A stretch of DNA of 64,000 bases. It comes from Paraburkholderia phenazinium (lineage in GTDB: Bacteria > Pseudomonadota > Gammaproteobacteria > Burkholderiales > Burkholderiaceae). The DNA is taken from contig NZ_FSRU01000002.1 of the NCBI RefSeq assembly GCF_900142845.1, forward strand, positions 1 through 64,000. Reading direction: 5' to 3'. The notes under the pieces are model-generated. The model was not told where the DNA came from. It ran no database searches and worked only from the letters and a program-made list of their open reading frames with translations. How positions within the stretch are numbered: position 1 is the first letter of the stretch; each line of letters opens with the position of its first letter. A program made the position numbers and the translations under genes. Below are positions 19,855 through 28,549 of this stretch, in pieces.

Positions 19855-20091
19855 TCAGGCGGCCTTGCGCTCGTAAAACGTGAGCGGAACCGGATGCGCG
19901 TGATGTTCGACCCCGCAACGGCTCGCGCAGACGCCGCTTTGCGCCATGACATCGCGCACGGACTCCTCGCACTTGCCGCAGCAGGTGGCGACGCCCAGCT
20001 CGAACTGGAGTTCGTCGAACGAATCGACGCCTTCCGCGATCGAGGCACGGATCTTCCGGTCGGATACAGATTTGCACACGCAGACAATCAT
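19855..20091 (-). CDS. bfd: Bacterioferritin-associated ferredoxin
   Basis: A 78-aa [2Fe-2S] protein beginning MIVCVCKSVSDRKIR. The cluster ligands are CVC near the N-terminus and CCGKC about 32 residues later, the Bfd pattern. Bfd reduces and releases iron stored in bacterioferritin; a bfr gene lies 1.3 kb upstream on the same strand. Start chosen at the ATG of MIVCVC. A Fur-like box lies about 25 bases upstream. The tail (CGVEHHAHPVPLTFYERKAA) is longer than in E. coli Bfd. Confidence 0.92.
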   Translation of the reverse strand: MIVCVCKSVSDRKIRASIAEGVDSFDELQFELGVATCCGKCEESVRDVMAQSGVCASRCGVEHHAHPVPLTFYERKAA

Positions 20092-20114
20092 GGTTGGGCG
20101 CAATAGCTAACGTT

Positions 20115-20134
20115 AATGCGAATTATTATCATTT
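20115..20134 (-). promoter_or_regulatory. Fur-like box upstream of bfd
   Basis: AATGCGAATTATTATCATTT on the + strand, a close match to beta-proteobacterial Fur sites, ending the gap before bfd and probably controlling bfd and perhaps tonB-exbBD. The rest of 20135-20343 holds only a short hairpin (CCCCG/CGGGG, 20202-20215). Confidence 0.7.
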
Positions 20135-20343
20135 TGTTTGATGCATTTGGCAAGCGTCCTGCGGGAATTTTTGTAACAAAACCAGCCTGTTAGGAGGGAT
20201 ACCCCGGATTCGGGGATAGGGCTGGATGGGGCCGCACCGGCCGGATTGGCGGTGGACGGGGGCCGCAGGTGGGCTGGACGATGCCCGGAGATCGGGTGAG
20301 AGACTTGCCGGCGGCGCGCCCGAGGCGCGTCCGGCGGCGCGGT

Positions 20344-21255
20344 TCAAGCCGCCTGGGAATCCGGCGCGACCGTGCGCCGCGACGGGATCACGACGCGCTC
20401 CACGGGCGCCTCGATATGCAGCAGGGTGGCGGCGAGCTGTTGCAGATGCGCACCGTCGCTGGTCGAGCAAAAACGGGGCAGATCGGCCGGACGACCGGGT
20501 TCGCTGCGCAAGCCGTGCTGGTCGAGCACGCGCTCCAGTTGGCGCGCGATGGCGACGCTGGTGTCGATCAGCGTCATGCGCTCGCCGACGATATCGCGGA
20601 TCGCCGCGTCGAGAAACGGGTAATGCGTGCAGCCGAGCACGAGCGTGTCGGCGCCGGCATCGAGCATGGGCTGCAGATAGCTGTCGAGCAGCGCGCGCAG
20701 TTCGGCCGAACCGACGTCGCAGCGTTCGATGGCTTGCACGAGGCCGTGGCCCGGCTGGCAGAGGAAACGGCAGTCGGCGGCATAGCGTTCCAGCAGCGCC
20801 TGAAAGCGGGCGCTGCGCAGCGTCACCTGGGTGGCGAGGACGCCGGCCACGCGGGTTTTCGATTGCACGGCAGCGGGCTTGATACCCGGCTCGACGCCGA
20901 TCAGCGGAATGCTCAGTTGCTCGCGTACCAGCGCGATGGATTGAGCCGTCGCCGTGTTGCACGCTACCACCAGCACCTTGGCGCCCTGCTTGACGAGCCA
21001 CTGGCCGATCGCGAGTGTGCGGTCGGCGATGAAGTCGTCGTCGCGCTCACCATACGGGGCGTACAGCGAGTCGGCGACATAGATGATCGATTCGTCCGGC
21101 ACTTGCGCGCGCAACGCGCGCAGTACCGACAGGCCGCCCAGGCCCGAATCGAACACACCTACCGGCGCACAGCCTGTCTGAGGCTCGACGACAGCGCGCG
21201 CGAGGGGCACGGTAAGACCTGCGTCTGACGAAGCGTTAGGCATGGGTGCAGTCAT
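20344..21255 (-). CDS. murI: Glutamate racemase
   Basis: A cofactor-independent racemase making D-glutamate for peptidoglycan. The catalytic pair is seen in VVACNTATA and VLGCTHYPFLD, and substrate contacts in PVGVFDSGLGGLSVLRAL and ADSLYAPYGER. I place the start at the ATG at 21255 (303 aa); the frame is open to 21336 (330 aa), and another ATG lies at 21243. Some 35-40 residues precede the first conserved motif, so the N-terminus is uncertain. 141 bases downstream of bfr on the same strand. Confidence 0.92.
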   Translation of the reverse strand: MTAPMPNASSDAGLTVPLARAVVEPQTGCAPVGVFDSGLGGLSVLRALRAQVPDESIIYVADSLYAPYGERDDDFIADRTLAIGQWLVKQGAKVLVVACNTATAQSIALVREQLSIPLIGVEPGIKPAAVQSKTRVAGVLATQVTLRSARFQALLERYAADCRFLCQPGHGLVQAIERCDVGSAELRALLDSYLQPMLDAGADTLVLGCTHYPFLDAAIRDIVGERMTLIDTSVAIARQLERVLDQHGLRSEPGRPADLPRFCSTSDGAHLQQLAATLLHIEAPVERVVIPSRRTVAPDSQAA

Positions 21256-21396
21256 GGAAACGGACAAGGGCACGGACAGGGTCACGGGCTGGGGCAAACA
21301 ACGCAAGGGTACATTCAAACGCAAGGGCGAACTCAAACTCGAACTGGAACGACCCAGCCCGCGCAGCGCGTTGAACCCGCGCGCGGGCTGCGCCGC

Positions 21397-21876
21397 TTAG
21401 GATTCGATCGAACCCATGCCGCTTTGCTGGTAGTTCTGGATGCCGACCTTGTCGATCAGATCCAGTTGCGTTTCCAGCCAGTCGATATGTTCTTCGGTGT
21501 CGTCGAGAATCTTCACGAAGATTTCGCGCGAGATGAAATCGCGTACTGATTCGCAGTACACGATGGCTTCCTTGCAGGTGCTCTGCGAAATCTGCTCGAG
21601 CTTCAGATCGCATTCGAGGATTTCTTTGGTTTCCTCGCCGATCAGCAGCTTGTGCAGGTCTTGCAGGTTGGGCAGACCGTCGAGCATGAAGATGCGTTCG
21701 ATCAGCCAGTCGGCGTGCTTCATCTCGCCGATCGATTCGTCGTACTCATGCTTGCCGAGCTTTTCGAGGCCCCAATGTTTGTACATCCGGGCGTGCAGAA
21801 AGTACTGGTTGATCGCAGTCAGTTCGTTCTTCAACTGCGAGTTCAGATATTCGATGACCTTCTTGTCGCCTTGCAT
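21397..21876 (-). CDS. bfr: Bacterioferritin
   Basis: A 159-aa haem-containing ferritin beginning [28 protein letters not shown]. Ferroxidase ligands are in the ExxH pairs ([24 protein letters not shown]), and the haem Met is in the 50s ([10 protein letters not shown]). It stores iron as a 24-mer. AAGGAAAA upstream fixes the start at 21876. It pairs with bfd downstream for iron release. Confidence 0.95.
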   Translation of the reverse strand: MQGDKKVIEYLNSQLKNELTAINQYFLHARMYKHWGLEKLGKHEYDESIGEMKHADWLIERIFMLDGLPNLQDLHKLLIGEETKEILECDLKLEQISQSTCKEAIVYCESVRDFISREIFVKILDDTEEHIDWLETQLDLIDKVGIQNYQQSGMGSIES

Positions 21877-22012
21877 GGTTTTTTCCTTGTGGGGGCTCTG
21901 AAATACGATTTTCAACAACAATAAACGCCCGATCCGAAAAAGCCAAGGATCGCAACATCTTTTGACACATACGAACGGCGAACCATGACCGCCCGGCGCC
22001 GCATCAATGAAA

Positions 22013-22037
22013 AAGCCGGGACCGCGGGTCCCGGCTT
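22013..22037 (-). terminator. Terminator after the fumarase gene
   Basis: AAGCCGGGACC, loop GCG, GGTCCCGGCTT: an 11-bp perfect stem followed on the minus strand by a T-run, 57 bases after the fumarase stop. Confidence 0.88.
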
Positions 22038-22093
22038 CATGCCATCAGACAGCGGGCGCAAGACCTGACCTGAACCAGGTAGCAGAGCGGGTG

Positions 22094-23617
22094 TTAAACC
22101 GTCGCGACCGGAATCTTGCCGATCTTCGCTTGCCATTCCTTCGGGCCGGTCTGGTGGACCGAGGTGCCGTTCGAATCGACTGCCACTGTCACCGGCATGT
22201 CCTGCACGTCGAACTCGTAGATGGCCTCCATGCCGAGGTCTTCGAACGCCAGCACCCTGGCGCTGCGGATCGCCTTCGACACGAGGTACGCCGCGCCGCC
22301 CACAGCCATCAGATAAGCCGCCTTGTGCTTCTTGATGGCTTCGATGGCGACCGGACCGCGCTCGGCTTTACCGATCATCGAAATGAGACCTGTTTGCGAC
22401 AGCATGGTCTCGGTGAACTTGTCCATCCGCGTGGCGGTGGTGGGGCCAGCCGGGCCGACCGCTTCGTCGCGCACCGGATCGACCGGGCCGACGTAATAGA
22501 TCACGCGGTTGGTGAAGTCCACCGGCAGCTTTTCGCCCTTGGCGAGCATGTCGGCGATGCGCTTGTGCGCAGCGTCGCGGCCCGTCAACATCTTGCCGGA
22601 CAGCAACAGCGTCTGGCCCGGCTTCCATGCGGCGACTTCCGCCGGCGTCAACGTGTTCAGATCGACGCGCTGGCTCTTTTCCGTGTCCGGTTCCCATTGC
22701 ACTTTCGGCCATGCGTCGAGCGACGGTGCTTCGAGCTTCGCGACGCCCGTGCCGTCCAGCGTAAAGTGGGCGTGCCGGGTGGCCGCGCAGTTCGGGATGA
22801 TGGCGATCGGCTTGGAAGCAGCATGCGTCGGCGCCGCCATGATCTTGACGTCGAGCACGGTGGCGAGGCCGCCGAGACCTTGCGCGCCGATGCCCAGCGC
22901 GTTGACCTTCTCGTGCAACTCGATGCGCAGCTCTTCGATCCAGTCCTGCGGGCCGCGCGCGATGATGTCCTGGATGTCGATCGGATCCATCAGCGATTCC
23001 TTCGCCATCAGCATCGCTTTTTCAGCAGTGCCGCCGATGCCGATGCCGAGCATGCCCGGCGGACACCAGCCGGCGCCCATGGTCGGCACCGTCTTGAGGA
23101 TCCAGTCGACGATCGAATCCGACGGGTTCAGCATGGCGAACTTCGACTTGTTCTCCGAGCCGCCGCCCTTGGCCGCGACCTGCACGTCGACCTTGTCGCC
23201 CGGCACGATCTCGTAGTGGATCACGGCCGGCGTGTTGTCCCTGGTGTTCTTGCGGGCCCCTTCCGGCGGGCTCACGATCGACGCGCGCAGCACGTTGTCC
23301 GGGTTCAGATAACCGCGGCGCACGCCTTCGTTGATCATGTCGGTGACGCTCATCGTCGCACCGTCCCAACGCACGTCCATGCCCACCTTCACGAACACCG
23401 TGACGATGCCGGTGTCCTGGCAGATCGGGCGCTTGCCTTCGGCGCACATGCGGCTGTTGGTGAGGATCTGCGCGATCGCATCCTTGGCGGCCGGGCTCTG
23501 TTCGAGCTCGTAGGCGCGGCCGAGGGCCTGGATGTAATCGAGCGGGTGGTAGTAGCTGATGTACTGAAGCGAATCAGCAATGCTCTGAATCAGATCTTCC
23601 TGTTTGATGACGGTCAT
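22094..23617 (-). CDS. fumA: Fumarate hydratase, class I (4Fe-4S)
   Basis: A 507-aa iron-sulfur fumarase that hydrates fumarate to malate. Cluster and active-site regions include KRPICQDTGIVTVFV, AIIPNCAATRHAHFTLDG, PAGPTTATRMDKF and the C-terminal PVTVAVDSNGTSVHQTGP (swivel beta domain). Length is near that of the FumA/FumB single-chain type. It lies 51 bases after the UPF0114 gene on the same strand, probably one transcript. Confidence 0.95.
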   Translation of the reverse strand: MTVIKQEDLIQSIADSLQYISYYHPLDYIQALGRAYELEQSPAAKDAIAQILTNSRMCAEGKRPICQDTGIVTVFVKVGMDVRWDGATMSVTDMINEGVRRGYLNPDNVLRASIVSPPEGARKNTRDNTPAVIHYEIVPGDKVDVQVAAKGGGSENKSKFAMLNPSDSIVDWILKTVPTMGAGWCPPGMLGIGIGGTAEKAMLMAKESLMDPIDIQDIIARGPQDWIEELRIELHEKVNALGIGAQGLGGLATVLDVKIMAAPTHAASKPIAIIPNCAATRHAHFTLDGTGVAKLEAPSLDAWPKVQWEPDTEKSQRVDLNTLTPAEVAAWKPGQTLLLSGKMLTGRDAAHKRIADMLAKGEKLPVDFTNRVIYYVGPVDPVRDEAVGPAGPTTATRMDKFTETMLSQTGLISMIGKAERGPVAIEAIKKHKAAYLMAVGGAAYLVSKAIRSARVLAFEDLGMEAIYEFDVQDMPVTVAVDSNGTSVHQTGPKEWQAKIGKIPVATV

Positions 23618-23668
23618 GGCTAGCTCTGTGGGGACAATGGCGCTTGTCGTACCGATCGCAATGCGCGT

Positions 23669-24268
23669 TCAGTCTTGCGCCTTCAGGGGAGGGGAAACGG
23701 GTTGCTCGCGCGCCGGCTCGTGAAAATGGGCCGGGTGCGTATGCGTGGTCAGACGGTCGACGAGGGCCATCACGACCGCGGACAGCAGGAACGCCAGATG
23801 AATGATCACCTGCCACATGATGGTGTGCGTCGTATTCTGGTCGGGGCTGATGAAGGTCTTCAGCAGGTGGATCGACGAAATGCTGATCAGCGCCATGGAG
23901 AGCTTCACCTTCAGGACGCCGGCGTTGACGTGATCCAGCCATTCGGGCTCGTCCGGATGACCCTCGACGCCGAGGCGCGAGACGAAGGTTTCATAGCCGC
24001 CGATGATCACCATGATCAGCAGGTTCGAGATCATCACCACGTCGATCAGGCCGAGTACGACCAGCATGACGTTGGTTTCGTCGAGCGTCATCGAGGCCGT
24101 GACCAGGTGCCAGACTTCCTTGACGAACAGGACGACGTAGACCGCTTGCGCGACGATCAGCCCGAGGTAAAGCGGCAACTGCAGCCAGCGGCTCATGAAG
24201 ATGAGCGACGGGATAGGGCGCATCGGGCGGCGCGGGTTACCAGCGGAGGCGGAGCGCGGAGCGGACAT
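23669..24268 (-). CDS. UPF0114 (YqhA / TIGR00645) family membrane protein
   Basis: A 199-aa protein with about four transmembrane helices (LPLYLGLIVAQAVYVVLFV, VMLVVLGLIDVVMISNLLIMVI, LSMALISISSIHLLKTF, IIHLAFLLSAVVMALV) and the family core IGGYETFVSRL. The function is not established. The ATG at 24268 is chosen; an in-frame TTG two codons earlier is possible. The T3SS island begins just upstream, so this gene marks the left core boundary. Confidence 0.88.
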   Translation of the reverse strand: MSAPRSASAGNPRRPMRPIPSLIFMSRWLQLPLYLGLIVAQAVYVVLFVKEVWHLVTASMTLDETNVMLVVLGLIDVVMISNLLIMVIIGGYETFVSRLGVEGHPDEPEWLDHVNAGVLKVKLSMALISISSIHLLKTFISPDQNTTHTIMWQVIIHLAFLLSAVVMALVDRLTTHTHPAHFHEPAREQPVSPPLKAQD

Positions 24269-24485
24269 GGGCAAGAATCAGGGCGATGAAACCGGGCTGA
24301 AAGCGGGGGCGGCGCGCCGGCGCGCCAGGCACACCGGGAAAGCTCGCGGCAGGCGCGCTATTGTACAGCGACACCCGGGGCAAGCTCGGGGAGACGGGCA
24401 ATCTCGTCGATGCGACACGACGCGCCGTCGCCAGCCCGCCGCATGCTTTCGCCGGCGGCGCTCGCGAGCGCCGCGACTGGGCGGT

Positions 24486-25094
24486 TCAGTGCGGCGTGCC
24501 GCTGTAGAGATCGCAGGGGGCGCCGCAGGCTTGATCCGCGAGTGCGAAGTGCGCGATGACACGTGCCTTGCCGGGACCTCGTGAACCCTCGCCGGCCACG
24601 ATGCGCAGCGTCTTCAGCCGCAAAGGCGTCGCCGGCGGCACGGCAACCTGACCGGCGCAGTGCGCCGTCGACAGATTCTTCTGCGGGACCGATTCGTCGA
24701 AGATCGAGAAGAGCCGGTACGCGCCCTCGCGCAGGCGCGCCTCGGCCGCGTGCGCCGCCCATGCTGCGGCATCGCCCGGCAGCACGAAGGCGCACTGCGC
24801 GCCGCGGTCGGCAAAGTGACGTCGCAGGGGGCTCTGCAGCGCGGCCAGACCGCTGGAGGTGATCTGCGAGACGCGGTAAGAGGTGCCGACGTAATCCTCC
24901 ATCAGCCGCAGTTCGTCGAGGAAACGCTGCACGGTTGCGTCCGGCGGCGCGACACTGCGCAGCGCCGCGCCGATGCGGCGATGGCCGTCGTCGACGAAGT
25001 CGGTAATGGCCGGGTAACGCTCCGCATTGGAACGTCGGATGAGGTCGTCGAGGCGTCGCTGGTCGAGGGGACCTGGCCCGCGGAAAAGATTCAT
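24486..25094 (-). CDS. Uncharacterised T3SS-linked protein
   Basis: A 202-aa soluble protein starting MNLFRGPGPLDQRRLDDLIRR, with CAGGA six bases before the ATG. I do not recognise a family. VGTSYRVSQITSSGLAAL superficially resembles the first Arg motif of ADP-ribosyltransferases, but no E-x-E motif follows, so I do not call it one. It lies 105 bases downstream of the harpin-like gene with no terminator seen between, which suggests a co-expressed effector, chaperone or accessory factor. GC content is like the core genome. Confidence 0.6.
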   Translation of the reverse strand: MNLFRGPGPLDQRRLDDLIRRSNAERYPAITDFVDDGHRRIGAALRSVAPPDATVQRFLDELRLMEDYVGTSYRVSQITSSGLAALQSPLRRHFADRGAQCAFVLPGDAAAWAAHAAEARLREGAYRLFSIFDESVPQKNLSTAHCAGQVAVPPATPLRLKTLRIVAGEGSRGPGKARVIAHFALADQACGAPCDLYSGTPH

Positions 25095-25199
25095 TGCGTC
25101 CTGAGGAAATGAGCGGATGTAAAACGGGGCGGCGAGGCGTCACGCCGCCCCTTGACGCGGCCGGCGTCACAGCGACGGCCGGCTGTTGTCAGGGCTGTG

Positions 25200-25682
25200 T
25201 CAAGCGTCGGCTCCTCCGCCGGCATCGATCGCGCCCATGCCGCCCATACCGCCCATGCCACCTGCACCGCCCATACCGCCTGCACCCCCCATACCGCCGA
25301 CCATTGACGAGAACATGGAGAGCAGCGGTGCGACAGCGGAAACGAACGACTGGAGCATGTTCATGATCTGGCCCACCAATCCCGACATGCCGTTGCCTGT
25401 ACCGTTGCCGTTGCCCGCGCCCTGCTGCGTTGCGTCACCTGCTTGCGGCGTCGCGCCGCCGCCGTCGATGGTCGCGTGGTGAGCGTGCCGCGTAGGCGCG
25501 AGGCCACGCTCGCCCTCTCCCATGGGCGTATGCGCATGGCTCGACCCACCCGCGCCGTCGGGCGGGAACACCCGCAGGGAATTGCGGGCCACGTCGGTCT
25601 GTGGGAGGTTTTGTTCCCTTGTCGGTATATCGGCCATGTCGGCCGGTGTGCTGGTGTAGATGTTATTGATCGTGTTGCACAT
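25200..25682 (-). CDS. Glycine-rich harpin-like secreted protein
   Basis: A 160-aa protein with no signal peptide and a polar Asn/Thr/Gly-rich N-terminus. A hydrophobic amphipathic stretch (LVGQIMNMLQSFVSAVAPLL, about residues 101-120) is followed by a C-terminal MGG/AGG repeat tract of about 40 residues. It has one cysteine, at position 2. Heat-stable, Gly-rich, Cys-poor proteins of this build beside a T3SS are typical of harpins, which act at the plant membrane. AAGGATTATTC precedes the ATG. The assignment rests on composition and position, not on a diagnostic domain. Confidence 0.6.
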   Translation of the reverse strand: MCNTINNIYTSTPADMADIPTREQNLPQTDVARNSLRVFPPDGAGGSSHAHTPMGEGERGLAPTRHAHHATIDGGGATPQAGDATQQGAGNGNGTGNGMSGLVGQIMNMLQSFVSAVAPLLSMFSSMVGGMGGAGGMGGAGGMGGMGGMGAIDAGGGADA

Positions 25683-25784
25683 GAATAATCCTTGTGATGG
25701 GTAATTGAATCGCTTTGATTCCCTTGCGCGGAACCGAGCGTAATGTTTGAGTATTCGCCTTTTGTCATGCGAAGAAGAAAATTA

Positions 25785-25801
25785 GCTCATTTCGGATAAA
25801 T
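25785..25801 (-). promoter_or_regulatory. Shared upstream box, copy 1
   Basis: + strand GCTCATTTCGGATAAAT, about 103 bases upstream of the harpin-like start. It matches the box at 26352-26370 apart from two single-base insertions in that copy. Confidence 0.45.
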
Positions 25802-25815
25802 CTCCTCATTTTTGA

Positions 25816-26289
25816 TTAAAGTGGAGCGGGCAGCGCCGCGGGGTCGATCGTCTTCAGGTCGATCGGATGTTTCTGTTCGAGGATTTGGGTCACGCAAATG
25901 ATCCGGATAAATCCTGTGAAATTGCAGATCGTTTCTTGCGTCATATCAATTTCAAGTGCCCATTTCGATATCAGTTTTCCTACCGTTAAAGATTCCTGGC
26001 GGGCAATTTCCTCGATGATTCGCCAATAGATTTCCTCAAGTCGGAGACAGGTCGCGAATCCGTTGATTCTGACAGAGCGCAACCGTGGCCTTGCAAGCTG
26101 CGGAGTGAAGTTGCAATACCGTGTCATCCGCATGTGGGTACGCACGTAGGAAGTGTGGAGCTTAAAGCTGCTATTTCGGACTCGAAGCCGGAAAATGCGA
26201 CGTCTAATTTTAGAAAAATCTGGTTTATACCGTTTGGATCGAAGATGCTGTTTGCCATGATGGATCGAATTAATTAAGCGGTCCATCAA
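25816..26289 (-). CDS. Ribbon-helix-helix (RHH_4-like) protein, probable regulator
   Basis: A 157-aa protein. The C-terminal part has the RHH_4 (PF13467-type) pattern: LRSVRINGFATCLRLEEIYW (beta strand and first helix), then RIIEEIARQESLTVGKLISK and TGFIRIICVTQILEQ. The N-terminal 70 residues are very basic (HLRSKRYKPDFSKIRRRIFR) and unlike the family, so the true start may be the internal Met in HMRMTRYCNF. It is AT-richer than its neighbours. Placed between the harpin-like gene and the T3SS operon, it is a candidate T3SS regulator; DNA binding is inferred from the fold. Confidence 0.65.
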   Translation of the reverse strand: MMDRLINSIHHGKQHLRSKRYKPDFSKIRRRIFRLRVRNSSFKLHTSYVRTHMRMTRYCNFTPQLARPRLRSVRINGFATCLRLEEIYWRIIEEIARQESLTVGKLISKWALEIDMTQETICNFTGFIRIICVTQILEQKHPIDLKTIDPAALPAPL

Positions 26290-26351
26290 TCCTCGCTCTA
26301 CGCCGGCGAGGTGGGTAATACAGGTATAAGACTTATGTGAGGTGCGAATTT

Positions 26352-26370
26352 GCTCTATTTCGGGATAAAT
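26352..26370 (-). promoter_or_regulatory. Shared upstream box, copy 2
   Basis: + strand GCTCTATTTCGGGATAAAT, 63 bases upstream of the RHH protein start. See copy 1 at 25785-25801. Confidence 0.45.
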
Positions 26371-26474
26371 GAATCATGCTTGATGAATTCGATCGCGGAC
26401 GGATGCTGCGTACTGGAATTCAGACAGTCAAGCGAATAGGGGGGTGATGCCGCCGTGTTTGAGTGTTTGTCAAA

Positions 26475-26492
26475 GTCATACATCTGTATGAC
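26475..26492. promoter_or_regulatory. Perfect operator-like palindrome before the T3SS operon
   Basis: GTCATACATCTGTATGAC: 7-base arms around ATCT, 69 bases upstream of sctC in an AT-rich stretch. It is a likely binding site for a dimeric regulator of the T3SS operon. Confidence 0.6.
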
Positions 26493-26526
26493 CTGAGCCG
26501 ATTGAAGCGCCATTAAATTTCTGGTC

Positions 26527-26550
26527 AACGTAGCCAACAAAACGTAGCCA
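26527..26550 (+). repeat. Direct repeat before sctC
   Basis: AACGTAGCCA at 26527-26536 and again at 26541-26550 (14-base period), just before the AGGAA ribosome site of sctC. It could be a regulatory element or a slippage duplication. Confidence 0.4.
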
Positions 26551-26560
26551 GGAATTTTTC

Positions 26561-28549
26561 ATGCTTATGAACGGGCGCAACGATTCGACCATCAGGAAGA
26601 GCCACGGCCGGCCGCGGCCCTTGCCGCCGTGCATGCGCCGGGTCGCCATGCAGCACTTCGCGGGTCAGCTCGGTGTGGTGTGGGCGGTGCTGTCGATGCC
26701 GGCAGCGGACGCGGCGACGCCGATCTGGCATGGCGCGCCGCTTCACTACGCGGTGACCGGCGCACCGCTGCCCGATGTGTTGCGCGACGTGCTGGCCGTC
26801 GAAGGCTTGAGCGCGGACGTGGGCCGGGACGTGAAAGGTGCGGTCAATGGGCGCTTCGACGATACGCCGGGCAATGTCTTCACCCAGCTTGTGGAGGCCT
26901 ATGGCCTCGTCTGGTATTTCGACGGCAAGGCGATGCATGTCTCGACTGCTGCGGACGTGCGTAGCCGGGTGATCCCGTTTGCGCCGATGACCCGCGAGGC
27001 GGTCGCGTCCTTGCTGCGCAACCTCGATCTCGACGACGCTCGCCTGCCGATCCGTTACTCGGCGACCACCGTCAAGGTGGCGGGCCCCTCGAAATTCGTC
27101 GACGCGGTGGCCGATGCGGTCGACAAGGCGCAACGGCAGACCACCGTCGAGCCGTCATTCGATGCGACGGTGATCCGTGTCTTCCCGCTGCGCTATGCGC
27201 AAGCGCAGGACGTGCGTTATACGGTCGGTTCGCAGGAGCAGGTCATGCCGGGCGTGGCGACCCTGTTGAGCCGGTTGATGACGGATACCTGGCAGGCCAC
27301 GACGCCGCGCGCCGCCCGCTCGCGCACGGACGACCCCCGCGCCGACCCCCGCGCCGCGCCGCGCGCCGAGGCCCGCGACGCCCGCGGCGGCCCGCCACCG
27401 CTGCCCAGCCTGCTTGGCCTGGGGCTCGGCGCCGCGCCGGCCGCCGGCGACGACACGGCCGTGCCGCTGCCCGCGACGGACACCGCGCAGCCCGCCGTGA
27501 CCCCCGCGCGGCGCAACATCGTCGCGGACCAGCGCAGCAACTCGGTGGTCATCAGCGACATCGTTTCGATGATGCCGAACTACGAGCGCGCCATTGCGAT
27601 GCTCGATCAGCCGCAGGACCTGGTCGAGATCGACGCGGTGGTGATCGACGTCTCGTCGAATGCGGCGCGCTCGCTGGGTGTCAGTTGGGGCGGCGCGAAT
27701 GGACGCATCAATGGCGCGTCGGGGACCGCGAGCGCGCCGCTGAGCCTGGGCACCCCGAGCTTCGCGACGGCGGCCAGCGCGGCGAGCGGACTGAATCTCG
27801 CGACGCTGGTCGGCAATTCGGCGCAATACCTGTTCGCCCGGATCCAGGCCCTGGAGAATACCGGCGAGGCGCGGGTACTGTCGCGCCCGCAGGTCCTCAC
27901 GCTGAACAACACGGAAGCGGCGCTGACCTCGCGCAGTTCGGTGTATGTGCGCGTCGCGGGCAACCAGGCGGTCGATCTCTTCAACATCGACACGGGGCTG
28001 ACGCTGAAGGTGACGCCGAGCGTCGAATCGACCGGCGAGCCGCGCCGCAATATCCGCCTCAACATCCAGATCGAGGACGGCTCGTTCAATACGACGGCGT
28101 CGGTGGACAGCATTCCGGAGGTCGACAACCATTCGGTCGTCACCCAGGCCGTCGTGCGCGACGGCGAGAGTTTGCTGATCGGCGGCTACCAGTACGAGCG
28201 CAGCCAAAAGACGACGTCGAAAGTGCCGGTGCTCGGCGACGTGCCGTATCTCGGCGCGCTCTTTCGCGACACGCAGACGACCCACGAGCGCCTCGAGCGC
28301 CTGATCCTGATCACGCCGCGCCTCAAGCAACGCTCGGGTGAGGGGGAAGCGACCTCGAACGCCGCGCTGGGCGACACGGCCCCGACCGCCGCCAGCGTCG
28401 GTGCCGACGCCGATGTCAACGCCGCGTTGCGGGACATGGCGTCGCGCGCTGCACTGGGTGCCTCGCCCACTTCGACGTCGTTACCGTCGAGTCCGCCTGG
28501 CTTGCCGCCGGCGCACGAGATGCAGTGGGAGAGCCGCCATGACCGCTGA
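26561..28549 (+). CDS. sctC: T3SS outer-membrane secretin SctC (HrcC/YscC)
   Basis: A 662-aa secretin forming the outer-membrane ring of the injectisome. An N-terminal hydrophobic export segment ends near ADAATPIW. The periplasmic N-domains follow (PLPDVLRDVLAVEGLSADVG; GRFDDTPGNVFTQLVEAYGL), then a disordered Pro/Arg/Ala linker (about residues 245-300) and the secretin core (EIDAVVIDVSSNAARSLGVSW; EARVLSRPQVLTLNNTEA; VPVLGDVPYLGALFR). AGGAA seven bases upstream supports 26561. The C-terminal 90 residues are low-complexity and may bind a pilotin. First gene of the operon. Confidence 0.93.
   Translation: MLMNGRNDSTIRKSHGRPRPLPPCMRRVAMQHFAGQLGVVWAVLSMPAADAATPIWHGAPLHYAVTGAPLPDVLRDVLAVEGLSADVGRDVKGAVNGRFDDTPGNVFTQLVEAYGLVWYFDGKAMHVSTAADVRSRVIPFAPMTREAVASLLRNLDLDDARLPIRYSATTVKVAGPSKFVDAVADAVDKAQRQTTVEPSFDATVIRVFPLRYAQAQDVRYTVGSQEQVMPGVATLLSRLMTDTWQATTPRAARSRTDDPRADPRAAPRAEARDARGGPPPLPSLLGLGLGAAPAAGDDTAVPLPATDTAQPAVTPARRNIVADQRSNSVVISDIVSMMPNYERAIAMLDQPQDLVEIDAVVIDVSSNAARSLGVSWGGANGRINGASGTASAPLSLGTPSFATAASAASGLNLATLVGNSAQYLFARIQALENTGEARVLSRPQVLTLNNTEAALTSRSSVYVRVAGNQAVDLFNIDTGLTLKVTPSVESTGEPRRNIRLNIQIEDGSFNTTASVDSIPEVDNHSVVTQAVVRDGESLLIGGYQYERSQKTTSKVPVLGDVPYLGALFRDTQTTHERLERLILITPRLKQRSGEGEATSNAALGDTAPTAASVGADADVNAALRDMASRAALGASPTSTSLPSSPPGLPPAHEMQWESRHDR

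Noticed and set aside
24486..25094. ADP-ribosyltransferase call based on VGTSYRV
   Set aside because: No STS turn or E-x-E motif follows at a suitable distance.
26290..26560. Classical hrp boxes before the T3SS operon
   Set aside because: TTCG pairs present are not 16 bases apart, and no GGAACC/CCAC pair was found.
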